NCBI GenBank assembly: GCA_013399875.1
Contig: VXAZ01001057.1
Coordinates: 62,001 to 126,000 of the forward strand
Origin: Gymnorhina tibicen
Taxonomy: Eukaryota > Chordata > Aves > Passeriformes > Artamidae
DNA: 64,000 bases
Direction of reading: 5' to 3'
Positions within the stretch are counted from its first letter, which is position 1. The number at the start of each line of letters is the position of its first letter. A program made the position numbers and the translations under genes. This document shows positions 37,001 to 51,077 of this stretch, one piece after another. The notes below the pieces were generated by a model that made no database searches, was not told the DNA's origin, and saw only the letters and a program-made list of their open reading frames with translations.

Positions 37001-40000
37001 TGTTGTGCTCTGTTCCAGATGGAGATGGCCCAGCCCACTTTAAAATACAGTGCCTCCCTTTCTACAGCCTGGACTTTACCAGTACCTCCATGCTGAAGTA
37101 TGTGGTTGTGTTCAAGAGGAGAGGGACAGAGGTCTTTGTGTCTTCTAACTAGATTAACTAACCTTATTCCATTGTCTTTTTGTCCTGCTTGAATCTATAA
37201 ATCAACATTTGAGATCTTTTGTTATCCTGTATGGGCCACTGGTAACATTTCTAAAGTATCTCCCATTCTGGCTTCTGCAATAAAGTAACACTGTTTTGTG
37301 AAATAATTTCTGCCAGGTCTAGATATGTCTCTCCCTCCTTGCTTTCTGCCCCTGGCTTCCAAATGTAAGCTTTTCGTAAGATACATGGCTCCACATCACC
37401 TCAGAAATTGAAGTGGGAAACATGAACCTTTTTCTGTTAGGTCCTCCATTTTTCCTTTTCCTTTCTCTGACCCAGATGCTACATTTCTGCCTTTCCATGC
37501 AATGAAAGATCTTACCATGGTGTGGGCTGCCTGCCCTTGGTGGTTCCTTAGCAGACTTTGTGAGGTTTGTCTACCCACAAGTCTCATTTCTGGGCCAGCC
37601 CTCCTCTCCCGGTGTGAAAAGTGAGGGTGGCCTTTTTGACATGCAGTGACTCTGTGTAATTGTTGCAGGTGGTGTGTTATCCCCACTGGAACTGTGTGAT
37701 GTGAATGGTGATGGCCTCCCTGACATCCTCATTGTCTTCACTGCCTTGATGAATGCCAGTGTCATGGGTAAGCACTGCAGCTCCTTTCCATTCCTCTTCA
37801 TGTGTCAGTATGGACCTTTGTATGTTTGTCTTACACAAAGGAAGAGCTCCTGCCACTGCAAATCCACTGCGTTGCTCTTTTCAGAGTTCCTTAAAATTGC
37901 TGGTGTACTGTGCCTGAGGTTGGTCATGTTTAAAATTTTCATTACAAGCCTGTGCTTCTATACCTTTTGGTCAACATCATGTGTTTGCCCTTACCTCATC
38001 TTGGGGCAACTCCATCTCTTTGTCCTGAATTTGTGCACACTTGCTTTGTTTGTAGGTTAGTGTTGCAGGAAACACCCTCACTTTGCTGCCTTTTTCTCCA
38101 GGTCACTCTATATACTTGTCAGGCTCCAAATCACTGTTAATTCACAAATAATAGACTGATGACGGAGAAGCTACTGTGCCTGGCTATTTCGCAGGTATTG
38201 CCCTGCTTCCTCCTCCTGGTTGCCTTGCTCTCTTTGTTAGCCCTCACACCCTTCAGGTAACATAGCAGAGCCTGCTGATACTGGCCACCATTACACAGGG
38301 GCTGCCAAATCCGGTGGCATCCTATTGCCCTGGGCTTCTGAAGCCCTGGAGGTTCCCAGCTGCCTGCTGTACTGCGTCTGCCTATCCTGGCATCGCCTGG
38401 TACTAGGTGAATCTGTTCAGTCTCAGAGACGTATTCAGGGAGCAAGCATACATTGCACAACCTGAAGAAAATTCTTGTGGGAGCAAAATGCCTTGGCTCT
38501 TCAAAGAGGTAATAAAAATACTGTTAGAGGATAGGGAGGATACTTTTCTCCATGGCCCAAGCAAGGCCCTTGGTATTTCACAGCAAGTCCTATAAAAAGA
38601 AACCTATGAACATAGAGAAAACTGTAAAGTAACTTAAAAAATAAGTGAGAAAGGAAGATACTGTTGACATAAAGGCTGTATTCAGTTCATATAGGTTGTC
38701 CTTGCATTCTGTTTTTGCCATTGCATTGTTTTTATTTTTTATCCCAGATATACATATAGTCAGCATGCTCTGAATGAAACTAGTCATACCTAGTTGCATC
38801 CTGGGCTTGAAGACAAAAACCAGACGTTAAAACAGGTGTAAGCAGATCACAATCCAAAACTCACATAGCTGGATATCAGCCCACCTGTAGCTTGTGCTTG
38901 GAGCATTCACACAGTGCCAAGTAGAGATAAGCTTGAGATAGGCACCCAGTGGAGTAAACTGTGACATTTTTAACTGTTTCTCCTTCTCCAGCTTGTACAC
39001 ACAACGCCTGTGAGCTGCATTCAGGAGTTGTTCTTGGTCCCTATCAATGTAACGAAGATAACTTGATCTGGGACAACCCCTTAGCATAAGCCACATGATT
39101 TTCAGTTTGAGAAGAGAGGGAGTTTGGTTTAGAGAGTGGACTCAGACTTGTATTTAGCCAGTGGCCCGTATATGCTGTTTTTGTCATCAAGTCACATGTT
39201 GTATGTGTTGCTAGTAAGACAGAAGTTGACTGGGTCTGTTGTTATTTTGAAATGTGTGGGAGTTCATCTTAAACTGTGATATGACCATACTAGGTGGAGA
39301 TTAATTACAATAACCACTCTTATAGCTGAGGGCAGGCTGAGCTAAAAGTTGATTGCATTTGGAATCAGAGCCAACAGTCAATTGAAACAGCATAGACTAC
39401 TTTATTTCACAATTATTTTGTGCTAACTGGTGAATTGGAAAAAGAATGCCGAGTTACACCAATTGGTTGCATTCAGTCTGTTTTTCACGATAATGAAACT
39501 CCTTTGGAAAACAAAGGAAAAAGCTCTCAGACCAGCAGTCACCTTCCGTTGCTCCAGAATTACAAACAAGCCAGCACTTTCATATGAGGTGACATCTGCC
39601 TTGGGAGTCACTTAAGGTTTCCCCTTGGTGCTAGCTGTTTTGTTAAGGGAGAGGGGATCAGAAGAATCAGTCTGTTTTGACAGCAGTAAATTTCACAGGA
39701 GGAACTCAGCACAACTGAGCACATTGTCCCCAGGAACTTGGTTCTCTCTTCCCAGCTGACCACATTTCTTGCTATGAGCTCTGGTCCAACCGCCATGATT
39801 TTCTGGGTTGGTTGTTGATGTTCAGCCCAATTTGTTTGGCAATCACTTCTAGGCTCTGCAGCAGAGAAATTCAGCCATGGGGTGATGTTTGACCTTTGCT
39901 TTCAGGCAGTGTGGATTTGTCCGTCTTGAACCGCTCAGCTCCAGAAGCTAGAGCCGGAACGCCAGCACAAGGACCCAAGGCAACGTGGTCATAGTAATCC

Positions 40001-43000
40001 CTCTGATACCAAGGGATTACATCCTCTCTTTCCTGCCTCTTCTAGGTGTTTCTAGACCCTCTGTAACTGTGGTGGCACTTTCTGGTATGAATGGCAGCAC
40101 CTTGTGGTCCATCCAGCTTCCAGAGGAGACTCGGAGTCTGCAGTGCAATGGACTGTCACTGGGGGCAGCTGCAGGGCCTGTCTGCCTTGTCACAGGAACA
40201 TCAAAATTCCTCAGTCTTCTCAGTGCCTCCACAGGTAAAGTCAACTACCAGCATATTAGAAATATGCTACTGCTTTTTTGTTTTCTTTGAAGGACTAATA
40301 AGCATGAATAATTTGGTTCTGGCACGTCATAGCGGCTATTAGTAGCACCCAGGAAGGAGTCAAAACACTAATGAGTTTCTAGTTACACAGGATAAGAGAA
40401 TCCAAAACATTTCATCTCAGTGGCAGCATCTTTGTCCTACATCTCAGAATATATCAAAGTGTTAATCTTATCCTGTAGCATCCCCATATCATAAAGAATA
40501 TGTAAAGTCTGTTCTCATTAGCCTTGAGCTGCTGGTACAACTCAGGACCTACCTAACAGCACTGCAAAGCTGAACAACATTCTTGGAGAAGTTATATAAG
40601 GATATACACGACATCCAGGAAACCTTGCAGAGAAATTAGGCCCTTAGTTGAATTGATTAGATGTGAATGAATATTGCATTTTTAATCACTTGATCATGTG
40701 CACCTTCATTCTCTGATTGCTGTTTGTTCTACCACATTAATTCATAGGTAGGTATAGGGTTGTTTTTGGAATCAACCAAAAGGTACCTTGAAGTGGGTAA
40801 CTTTGGGATGGAGGTGTGTGTTAATATTACAGTTAGGCTTTAATGAACCAAGTTCATCCAAGGAGAACGATTTCACCACAGTTGCTGGCTCAGCAACAAG
40901 ACATCTTGTCCTGTCCCCCCTGGCTGACAGGGGCTATGCAGTTTATCACCTGCAAAGTAACATCAAGTCCCCCTCCCTGCAAGGATTTCTACGGTCTGGC
41001 CGTGGTATTCCCACTCCACTCCACCCTCTGTTCCATCCCCCTTAGCAGGTGCTGTGGTTGCAGATTGGGGAATCATGGTGGAATAGGTTTCGGGCATGCC
41101 AACCACATTCCAATCGGGGAGCAGCAACTGTATTTTACCCTCTAATTTCCATACCATTAGAACTTTTGTTAGGATGTGAATATAACTTCTCAAGTTTCCT
41201 CTAATTTTACCCATATCTATCTTTCCACACTTTTCAAATGCTTTTAGGGACCAGGTTACTTGCACAGTGTTTGTATGGTCAGGACCATGAGCTGCCTCCT
41301 TTACTGGCAGTAGTAGTGTTATTAATGTACAAGTTTCGCCCTTGGTTTACTTTATCATACAGGGGTAAACCTTATCCTACAGAGCAGCAGCAGCAGAAAA
41401 GCATTTTTAAAGATTGGAAAGCAGAAGTATTGGCAAAAGAATGATGAAAAAGTAAAAGCATCAAATTTAATTGTTGCCTTTTTTTGATGTTTATTTGCAA
41501 GTTTGCAAATCTGATTTTACTGAGTTTCCAGCTGGGTCCGTGCTGGACTGCTGAACCATTTGACATCACGTCTGCTAACATCCTTTCACCCTGAGGTGGA
41601 GTGAGCATGTCATGCTGGAGTGGTAATCTGCTGCTGGGAATTTAACTGAGACACAGATTTGCACTTTGAATATCAGAACTATCCATCTGTTCTCTTTCTT
41701 TGCGTCTACCTAGCCTTTACTGCTGGCTGAGACAAACAACTGCTGTCCTGCAGAACAGCACTCTCATTTAGGTTCTCCTTCATAAAGTGAACCTTAAGTA
41801 TTCTCTGCTATTTCAGAAATTGTTTAGGGCCCAGGTCTTTTAGAGAGATGCTAAGAAGGAAGCACAGCAGGACTTGAGGCCTGACTCAAAGGCAATCTGA
41901 AGAAATGCTGGGAGAAGAATTTTGCTTCCCACTGCAGCTTGTCTCAGTTTGTAGGTTTGTCTTTCCCCTTCACACAGATTGGGAGAAATAATCTCTCTTG
42001 CTCCCATTTCAAGGTTTTGTGGAACCCTCTAGGTATGCCCTCTGGTTGCCCTAATACAGGACCCTTTTATCCTGTTCTTCCCACAGGCAAGACCATCTGG
42101 ACACTGAACTCCATTCACCTTTCAAGTGGGATCCTGGCTGCACCAGCTGCAACTCTTCCAGATGTAGATGGAGATGGGATTAGGGATATTGTTGTTCTGG
42201 CTCTCAAAGAGACACAGGTACAGCATATCCCTCCTCAATGTTTGTAAGGACCTTTACTATTTGTGTAGAGGACAAACAGCCTGATGTGGAAGAACTGTAA
42301 CTGGAGCCGCAAGAGCCCCTAATTTTCATTCCGTTGGATTTTGCTGAAAAGCACCCTTTTTCTTCCAATAGGTCAGAGCAGTGAGATCAAACAATAATGA
42401 CACTACCTGCATTCTCGACAGCTGGGAATGAACAGAAGGGTCATTATTTGCACCTGACTGAAACTTGAGAATTATCTGTTTCTGTTCAGTGAATGTGTGG
42501 TTTGAAGTGAGTGTTCAGCAGCAGTGTAGGGATGGATCTCTGGAGAAAGGGGCATTTATCTTATCCAAAAGAAAGAAATACTGGTGTGATTAATTCAGAT
42601 GCAGATTTCCTTTATGCTCACCCCTCCCCACAATTCTAACATTGATGTTGTTAGAGGAGCTCAGGTTTTTGAAGTCCCTTTCATATGTGGTGCGTTTGTG
42701 TCAGGAGAAAAACGTGACTCTTAAGATGCCCGGGAAGCCAGACTGAGCAAAGAGAAAGCAAACACTATCTAGACCTTACTGAGGAGGAAAAGATCAATGG
42801 AGCTTTTTGCTGTGGTGTTGGGGGAAGATTCTGAGTGCAGAGGTGCATGAAAGCACTGATAAAAATCTCTACCTCTCTCTCCTTGCAGCCTGATGTGTTT
42901 TTCATCTTGGTATCAGGAAAGACTGGAACTGCTTTGGGTGGGCCTGTGAAGTACAGCACCAATGGAGAAGGGAAAGTGATTGGCCCCCAAGTCCACATCA

Positions 43001-46000
43001 CCAGCCGGGGAGCCATCTACATCCTGTTTGGTTTTGGTAAGATGCACCTTGCGTCTGCAGCACTTCACCTTCCTGAGAAAACATTTGTTTTACCTAAAAT
43101 GGTCCAGAGCATCCCTGGGATATTTCTGCCATGCCTTCTGCTGTAAAAGCTAGGAGGGCAAAAGCGCAAGTCGCATTGCCATGGTGTGGAAAAGTACCAC
43201 CAGTACCTGCTAGGAGCACCAATACCTGCTAGTCTCAAAAACCTTGGAATTTCCTAAAGGTGAAAGGAAAATGCCAGGAAAATTCCAGCTCTGGGCATTT
43301 TGTTGCCTTCTGCCACAACTGCAGTGGTCCCAATCACCCTCTGTTCTACTGGGTTATCTTTTGCAGTCAGGACTCTTCATCTTTATTCTTCCTGGCAGGT
43401 AATGTTCAAGCAGTTGCCCTGAGGGATATCTTTACCCAAGCCAGAAACCGGGACAACTTTCCTGCAATGCTGCAGCAGGAGGAGCCGGAGTGGGAAAAGC
43501 GCAGATCTGTCAACCTGTCAGAGCTCATTGGCATTTACAGGTAGAAGATGGACTTGTCATCTTGCTCCTTCTGAGAGAGGAAGGGGAGGGTAGGCACATA
43601 TTAGTGCTCCTAGAGGTGGTCGCTTCTACTTCAGTACTGTCCTTCTCTTCACTGTCCAGTTGATAACTGGGAAATATTGTGGGGAACTCATCATTTCCTC
43701 CCTGTCCTCTGGTTGTCCTAGCAAAAGAAGTGCAGAGTATAATAAAAGGGAGACCTTAGCTTCTCCTGTTCCTTGTTCCTTTCTTCAGCCCCGTGTGCAT
43801 AGCTGAAGGGAAAAAAAGAGGTGTTCCCAGCTAATGGAGTCTCTTTGGGAAGCTCAGTCTGTGTGGGCCTGGAGTTCTCAGCTCATTCTTTTTTACTGCC
43901 AAATTGTGGGGCAGGCCTTGATAGGAATAAAGGGAGGGAGCAAATGTGAACTCGCAAACTCATGCTTTTTATAGTAACTCATGATGTTCAGAAGACTGCA
44001 CATTTGAATTTAGGTCACTTAACTGAGGAACCCACATCACTGGGGAAAAGATGGACTTCTCCAAGTCTAGTTCAAATCTTTGATAGGAATTGCCATGTGG
44101 ACAGGCAGCTACTGCTGAGATGTGCAGATACAAGCCTTGATCTCTCTGTTTTCCATTTGTCCCAGTGAGGGTGTTGACTTCCTGCAGACAGTGAAGACAC
44201 CTGACACAAACTGCAGCAACCTGCTCATCACAACCAAAGAGAGCTTGATTCTGCTGAGGGGACAGGACCTGGAGCCCCGCTGGACCCTGGAGCTGCAGAA
44301 TATCAGCAGGTAACTTACTGGGAACATTTTTCTGTCCTATTTCTTCCTGTACCATTTCCTGACTTCCAGTTGTAAGCACATGTGTTCCTTAGAAAGCAAT
44401 TTACAGTAATTCTCCAAGTCTGCAGAGGAATCTAAGAACTGGAGGTGTGTGTTGTTGAGCCAAGTGAGGAGGGCAGGGGGAGCAAGGAGCAGAAGATGAG
44501 AAACTTGAGCTGTGCTTGTGAGTGATCACAAATAAGGGGCTTGATTCAGGTACCCAACGCTGAAGTCATGGGAACGGTGCGGCATTGGAATTCAGTGAAT
44601 TACTGATGTGTGATTCAGCCCACCTGCTGTCCAGGGCTTCAGTGGAGAGGATCAGTTACATTAGTGATGCTAAGAATTTAGAACAGGTGAATGAGTATGG
44701 CCCAGAGATCTTAATGTTCCTTGAAAGCTGAAAATGAGCATTCTGATTACAGTCAGCACACCATCTATTCTAAATGTAAACCTTAAAATAATACTGCTCA
44801 TACTCTAATTTCACACATGGAAATTAAGTCATTTTCCAGATCTTGTGGGTTGGTAATAACCAGCAATTTCAGCTTGCCCAGTATTAAATATTTGCAAAGG
44901 GCAGTTGGGCACAGTTGAGGGAGATTACATGGGAAACAATTGCTTGCTCTAGTATTGAGAATAAAGAAAGCAGCTCTCGGCTCAGTGTTACCCAACTGTC
45001 AAGAGCATAAATGGGAAGAAGGCACTGGAACTTCATTAAGGAAAAAAAAAGGGTGTTCAGCTATGTTTGATATTCAGGTAATGTCCACATTCTTGAGGGC
45101 TGATGGGTGACATAAGCCACGACTTCAGGAATGGCTTATGGCTACTTGATTGTGCTATGGGGAAAGGAAATGGACTAGAAGTGTTTTGGGCCCAGAATCT
45201 GCAGACTTCTGAATGTGTCTGGCATCGAGTTTAAAGGGTACTGACTAAGCAAAGCCACTTCATAGGTGCTGTGGAATCAGTTCTATACAAGAAATTTCTA
45301 AATGGATGCAGTAGTAAAATGGAAAATACAAATCAAGAAGGGTTGAAAACTTCTTTACTAGTATGGTTGAGGTTGGAAGGCATCTCTGGAGATTGTCTAA
45401 GCCCACCTACCTGCTCAAGCAGACTCAGCTAGAGCAAATTACTCAGGGCTGTGTGCTGTCAGGTTTTTAAAATCTCTAAGGATGGAGACTTCACAACATC
45501 TCTGGGCAGCTAGTATTCAACATTACTGCTTTTTCCTGTTCCTTGACCTCCCAAGAGACAGAGTACAATACATGTAGAGGAGCTGTCAGATAATCATTGA
45601 AAAATAATGAAAGCAGTTCTTGTTCTAGGCCACTGTGCTTAATTCCTGTTTTCTCAGAGTTAAGAAAGACAACATTTTCTACACAGAATGTATTGCGGGG
45701 AAGCATTTAATTAAGAGGTTTGTTTGGATTTTTTTAGAACTGAAGTTCTACTTAAGTTCTACTTAAGCACCACAGGCTGGGGGACAAATTCAGCTCAGGG
45801 GTGTTACCATAGAGTCAAACTGACTGCATTCCTTGATAGACAAAGCTTTCAGAGCCAGCTGTGAGCGCCCCTTTTCCTGGGTAAACCTGCCCCAAGCACA
45901 CCACTTCATCCAGGCAGACTAAGTCCAGACCTGTGGGAATAATTTCTGAGAAAACCAACATGGCTACTGCAGATGTGCTGCATTTCCAGATAGCTTTTGA

Positions 46001-49000
46001 CAAGATCCCTGGAAAACCATAAAGGAGAATCAGTAGTCATAAAACAAGGGCGAAGTTCAAAGACCATGAAATTGAGTAAGCACTTGCAAATTGTGTTGTA
46101 AATGGATGTTTCAGATGAGAGAGGATTAATAGCAGGTTGCTGTGGGGATTACTGTTGGGCAGAATAATTACTAGCCTTCTGGTTCATTTGAGAAACTGCC
46201 CAGGGGATTTTGCACTTGATTGGTAGCATCCGATGTACTTACATCTGTCTGCATTCGGTTTGTGGGATCTGCCACTGACTGTAACCCGTAAGGGACATGA
46301 GAAGAGGCACCTTAGGAGATGTTTTTAGTTTGCGGTCATAGGATAGAATTACCTGCTACTTCCTTTTGCTACTGGGGAGCTTTCAAGCTATAGGAGTGTC
46401 TCATGATACTGCCTTGAAAGCAACACCTGGTTGCCAAAGGTGTCTGTAAAGCAAATGACGTTGTTTGATGTTGTAAGTATAAAATCAAGCCACTGCGGTA
46501 CTGTGGGATTGCTGTTCAGGAACCATTCTGTCATGCACTTTTTAAAGGAGAAGCTGGAAAAAAAATTGAGAAAAGGTCTGGAAAAAATACCTTAGCATGG
46601 AAGATTTAAATTCCTGAGTTTATATGATCAAAGAGAAGCCTGAGAGGTGAGTTCATAAGCGTGTGGAAGAAATAGAAGTTAACAGGCATAGCAAGAACAA
46701 GTGCCTTGAGGCAAAAGCCATTCATGTTCAAGAAAATGAAGATGCAGGAATGTTTCTTCGGGTGAAATTAATCATTAGAACTGACTGTCATGAGAAGTGA
46801 TTAATTCATCTCATCAAATGTGAGGCAAAGTCAGCCTACTGATACTTGGTTAATTGGGTGAAATACAGTAATCTGTCATAAATAAGAGGAGAGAAGATAT
46901 ACTCTGATGATCCCGCCTTGCCATAAAATCTCTGGTTCTGTGAATTTTGTGGAGTCAACTGTGCTTATTTAGAACCTTGTGTCTAGCTGTGGTGAATTGA
47001 AGGAAGACAGAGGCAAGGCTCAGAAAGCCAAAAGCAAGCAAGATGGTTAAAAACAGTTATAATGAGATATTAATGTGTTATGTCACCCAGAAGTGAAAGG
47101 ATGAGAAGGGACTTCATTTAACCTGTTTAAGGTCATAAAAAGGCTTGTAAACCTGCCAGCAGTAAGAATACAAGGAATCATGGGCTGACATTAATGGTGA
47201 GTATATTAAGATCCATTTCACACAGCTAAGGCAGCCTGGGAAATTCACTTTCAGCAGGAGGTCAAATGTGCCAATGCATTTTGGAAGGGCTGGATAATTT
47301 TCTATAATTACAGCAACAACTGTACAGGTTCTCATGCAAAGGAAAGAATGACAAGAGTCATGTACAGGGAGATAAACAGAGGTCTACACAGCCCATCAAG
47401 GCATGCCCCCCCCCACAGACAACTCTGAAGAATGGCTGACAAGCACTATGGGCTGCTTTACCATTTTTCACTTTTCTGATCCACCAACAAATGATTCCTG
47501 ACAGTCAGAATAGTTCTGACTGGATGAAAGACTGTATTTAGCATGACAAATCCTGCCATTTTAAGAGGCAGAATGGAGGATGAAGGCAACTATTCTGCCT
47601 CCATCTGAAATGGCTTTTTTCCTACCAGGGGGCTGAGTGTTTCTTTCTCCAAATTTACAGCCAGCCTGTACCAGGTTACTTTGGTGCTGACCAAACTCTG
47701 GACTTCATGCTGCAAGCACAGACTGGAGATGGGAACAAAAAGGTAAAACAGGTGAAGGCAAAGAGGGCAATGGCAGCATAGGAGTGGGGGAGGTTGGCTA
47801 AAAAGAGACAGACATTCTCTGGTCCTTGCTCTTCCCGTTTCCTTGGCTGGCACTCATTAGTGTGTGGCCACAGGCACGAAGGGGAACAGCATAGGCCATG
47901 CCTCTGCAAGGGGGCTCTGCATTACCCACACCTTGACACCCATTAATGCTCAATCTCTCCCTGCCTTGAGGTGGTGGTGATAGACGGCAAATCTGGCCTC
48001 CCTGTTTGGAATCAGGAACTTCCGTGGCAGAGGCAACAACTCGATGCACTCTCAGTCATGACTTTGGACAAGAAGTCTGTTTTTCTCTTCTGGGCTGATG
48101 AAACACAGCCTGTGTTACAAAGTTTGGTAAGCACGCATCCTTTCTTCACTTTGAGGTTTCTCTGTGAAGCACATGCGGTCCCTGTCTTTTATTTCTATTG
48201 TCATTGAACTTGAAATCTAACATATAAGAAGGCTGTCAGGGACATCTCTTACTTTGACATTCTGACTTCTCTGAGCCCGAACACAGGAGTTTTGTGTGCA
48301 AATTCTTTACCGTAAAGCTTTGTTGACAGAAATTTTGCGTACACAAACCCAAAAATTTGTGAATTTCATTTTTTTGTGCAGCACTGAGGAGTTGTAACTG
48401 CAGATTTGTTCCCAGCCCAGAGTGCTTCTTCTGTCCGTGCAGGCACACAGTTTGGCATGGAGACTCAAACTTCCAGCCTGTGGCTTTGCCCATCAAGCTG
48501 CATATAACAGGGCTAGATTTCAACCTTACCAAACAGAAGTTGTGGAGCAAATTCTGTTTTGGGGAAAAAAAGATTTCAGGATTTCATCTTTGTAAAACCG
48601 TAGTTTTTCATTCTCTGATCCATGTGAAAACAACACAGTGTCGGAAAACTATTTTTTGACAAAGCTAGGCTCCCCTTTGCTAACCAGCAGTTAAGTTTTT
48701 GTCTCTTGCATTCCAACAGCAACCTGGTCCCAGACTTGAGCGCCCAGGGCTGCACCACCTCTATCTCCTCCATCCTGTTTTTCCTACAGTCCTTTTGGAC
48801 CTCACCAATGCAACAGACAAAGTCATTGCTTCAGCAGGTGAGTACAAATGGAGGAGAAACTACCTAAGCTAGAAATACGGAGAGAGGAGTAGCTGTGAGA
48901 AACAATAGGCGGTAGTTGTGCCTTTAAAGGTAGCACCTAAGGTCCACCATACATAGGACAACAGTGGGAAGTAAGATTCATCTTCCTCCTGAAGGAGCAT

Positions 49001-50650
49001 CCTGTCTACCCCCTACTTTGCAAATAAAAGACCCACAAAGTTTCCTACACATTTTTAACCAACAAAAGGTTCAAGTTTGATTTAATGCATGTTTTACACT
49101 AGAGAAGTTGTGTTGCTTTCCATGGAGCTATTTATAATTTAATGCAGTGCATGAAAAATCACTATGAAACTTTTCTGTTGCCTCAGATACACTTCTGCTT
49201 TTGTTGGCCATCTCCTGCTCTTTGGGATAGCAGCTGTGCTGCTTCCTCCTCTTTATTTTTGTAAGGGGGAATCCAAAATATTTAAGCATGTTTTCAGGGA
49301 AAAGTAGATCTGCATTTAACATCTATACAAGATTGTACAGTCCGTGTTGGATTTCCTTGCTCTTTCTAAAGCAGTTTGGCAAATAGCCAGCCTCTTGTGC
49401 ATGGCAGTGTGGGATAAAAGATCACTTCCTCCAATATTGAGAGAAGTAGGCCAGGAAGCATAGAAAAACGGCTGCATAGTAATAACATCTAATTGGACTT
49501 GTAACAAAAACACAGTTCAGTCAAGAACAAATAAAATACTATTTTTACAGGGGTTTTTTAGAAACTGGGAATTCTGAGGTCTGTACAGCTCATTCTGCAG
49601 TGACTGGAGGCACCTGACTTCCCAGTGCTTTACAGCTTTCCCCTTTTACAGAGGTAAACAATAGCTACTAACAGGTGTGGGAAGAAAAGCTGAGAGTGAA
49701 CTGTATTTTTGAAATATGTTCATATCCTATGTCAAGCCCAAAAGCGTAACCTGGAACCAAACCCTTCTGTTTCTGATCTATATTTCAGTTTCTTTCCATG
49801 GAAAAATGTTAAGATAATTTTTTCCTTATCAACTAAGGTACATGGAATTGTAAAGTCAGACTGAATATACTCTCAGTCCAGTGAATGTTTTGACTGAGTA
49901 AGGGCTGTAAAATTCCTTTTGGAAGAAATGTAATCATTTTCTCCTCACCGCTATTTTCTTGCCCTTTTCTGATGGACGTTTTCTGATTTCAGTTGGAATT
50001 AATGATCTCCAAAAGGATGCATTCCACATCACTGTGACAACAACCGCAACCTCTGAAAAACAGCCAGGATTTCTCTCGGTCAGCAAGCTGGGCCTGAAGT
50101 GGGCCATGATGAGTCAAGGTCGAATGGTGTGGTTAAAGGACAGCAGCACTCCAAAAATCAGCCGTGGAGAAGTGAGGCGATTTCTTGCCCGAATGAAATT
50201 TGCTGACTTTCCTCAGAAGGTGAGATTGTGCAGGAATCCCTAATGAAATCCAGGCCTTTGGAAACATCTGGTCTCTTCCCTACAGACACAGTTAAGGTGC
50301 TCTTTGGGATGGAAGGAGACTGGTGGGATGCAAAGAGACTGTTTGCAAGATGACTAGCTGCCCCTTTGGGCATAAGCTGGACAGATTGTGAAGCAAAGAT
50401 GTACTTTGGCAGTTGAACACAGCACAGGATCTTAGAAAGAAACAGGGATGATGATCATAAGAGACTGAGAGACTTGCAGAGGGATCAGAGAGGAGGGACT
50501 GAGATCACTTGTTTTGACATGGGCAAACGAGGGTCCTCCATATAGTGGTGCCCAGGTTCTGTTGCTGACTTGTAAATTACTACTTTGCCAGACGGGATGA
50601 TAATAGATTTTGGCTTGAATGTTTGTTTGCCTTTCCTTCTTCAGCTCTAA
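30713..50650 (+). CDS. FAM234B: FAM234B (KIAA1467) type II membrane protein, 13 coding exons, 623 aa
   Basis: This is a single-pass membrane protein of the FAM234/ITFG3 family, whose molecular function is not established. Coding exons are 30713-30749, 36328-36720, 37669-37767, 40046-40234, 42087-42217, 42889-43036, 43399-43540, 44166-44309, 47661-47742, 47971-48126, 48720-48837, 49993-50219 and 50645-50650. Every junction is GT/AG and phase-consistent, giving 623 codons against 622 in human. The start [20 protein letters not shown] matches the human N-terminus. Residues 1-103 are acidic and cytosolic, and a membrane span covers about 104-124 ([20 protein letters not shown]). The rest is a predicted extracellular beta-propeller-like domain with FG-GAP/calcium-type loops DVNGDGLPD (154-162) and DVDGDGIRD (265-273). 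N-glycosylation sequons include N172, N192, N395 and N537. The final exon codes only Leu-stop. Intron 1 is 5.6 kb. Confidence 0.96.
31752..31767. repeat. (TA)n microsatellite in FAM234B intron 1
   Basis: About eight TA units within intron 1. It is simple-sequence DNA only. Confidence 0.85.
36060..36101 (+). repeat. (CA)/(TA)-rich simple repeat in FAM234B intron 1
   Basis: A mixed CATA and CACA tract of about 40 bases, roughly 230 bases before exon 2. It is not part of the splice acceptor. Confidence 0.85.
45358..45515 (-). repeat. CR1 LINE 3' fragment, antisense, in FAM234B intron 8
   Basis: The plus strand reads 'gaggttggaaggcatctctg', 'cctgctcaagcagactcagc' and 'aaggatggagacttcacaac', ending in 'ctctgggcagc'. 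This is the reverse complement of the well-known avian CR1 tail. It is several substitutions from an active copy and noncoding. The edges are approximate. Confidence 0.8.
46560..46740 (+). repeat. Probable ancient CR1/L3-type LINE fragment in FAM234B intron 8
   Basis: Blocks such as 'agcctgagaggtgagttcat' and 'aggcatagcaagaacaagtg' resemble a degenerate amniote CR1/L3 3' region that I recall from reptile and bird genomes. The match is weak, the boundaries are uncertain and a repeat search would be needed to confirm it. Confidence 0.35.
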
Positions 50651-50923
50651 CCTGGTGGTTCTTCAGATGTTGGTTGGACCTGTGGCCTCTACAGGGAATA
50701 CGGGAAGCTGCTCTGTGTATCTTCAGGAAAATTGCTACACAGAGGGAATGGGGGCTAAAAGCACTTCCCCTTTCTTCAGCTATCTGGGGAATGCTGCTGG
50801 AGGCAGGTTTGTCCTAGGCAGACTTGTTCTGTACCAGAGAAACATTGTTCAGCAACTCCCCCTCCATATGCTGTTCTTGCATGCTTCCTTCCAGGTAACA
50901 CAGAAATGTGAATTTAGAATTTA

Positions 50924-50990
50924 TAGACATATATATATAAAATCAGGCTTTATATATATATGTGTTAATTTATACAATATATGTATATTT
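50924..50990. repeat. TA-rich low-complexity tract in the FAM234B 3'UTR
   Basis: Two (TA)-rich runs, 'catatatatataaaa' and 'tatatatatatgtg', are followed by 'acaatatatgtatat'. It is an AU-rich part of the 3'UTR with no coding capacity. Confidence 0.75.
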
Positions 50991-51077
50991 TTTGTATGTT
51001 TAATTTATGAATGAGATTTAGGACACACCTTTTTATGTCCAGTGTTCCCAAGCAGTCTAACAAGCTCTATGCCTAGA

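Noticed and set aside
36940..37152. Open frame with a DGDG motif in FAM234B intron 2
   Set aside because: It resembles an FG-GAP loop only over four residues. It has no place in the human protein, and inserting it would break the exon 2 to exon 3 join that matches the orthologue.
50220..50243. Read-through end of FAM234B (VRLCRNP then stop)
   Set aside because: AAG|GTGAGA is a strong donor, and splicing to 50645 gives a Leu-stop end closer to the human terminus.
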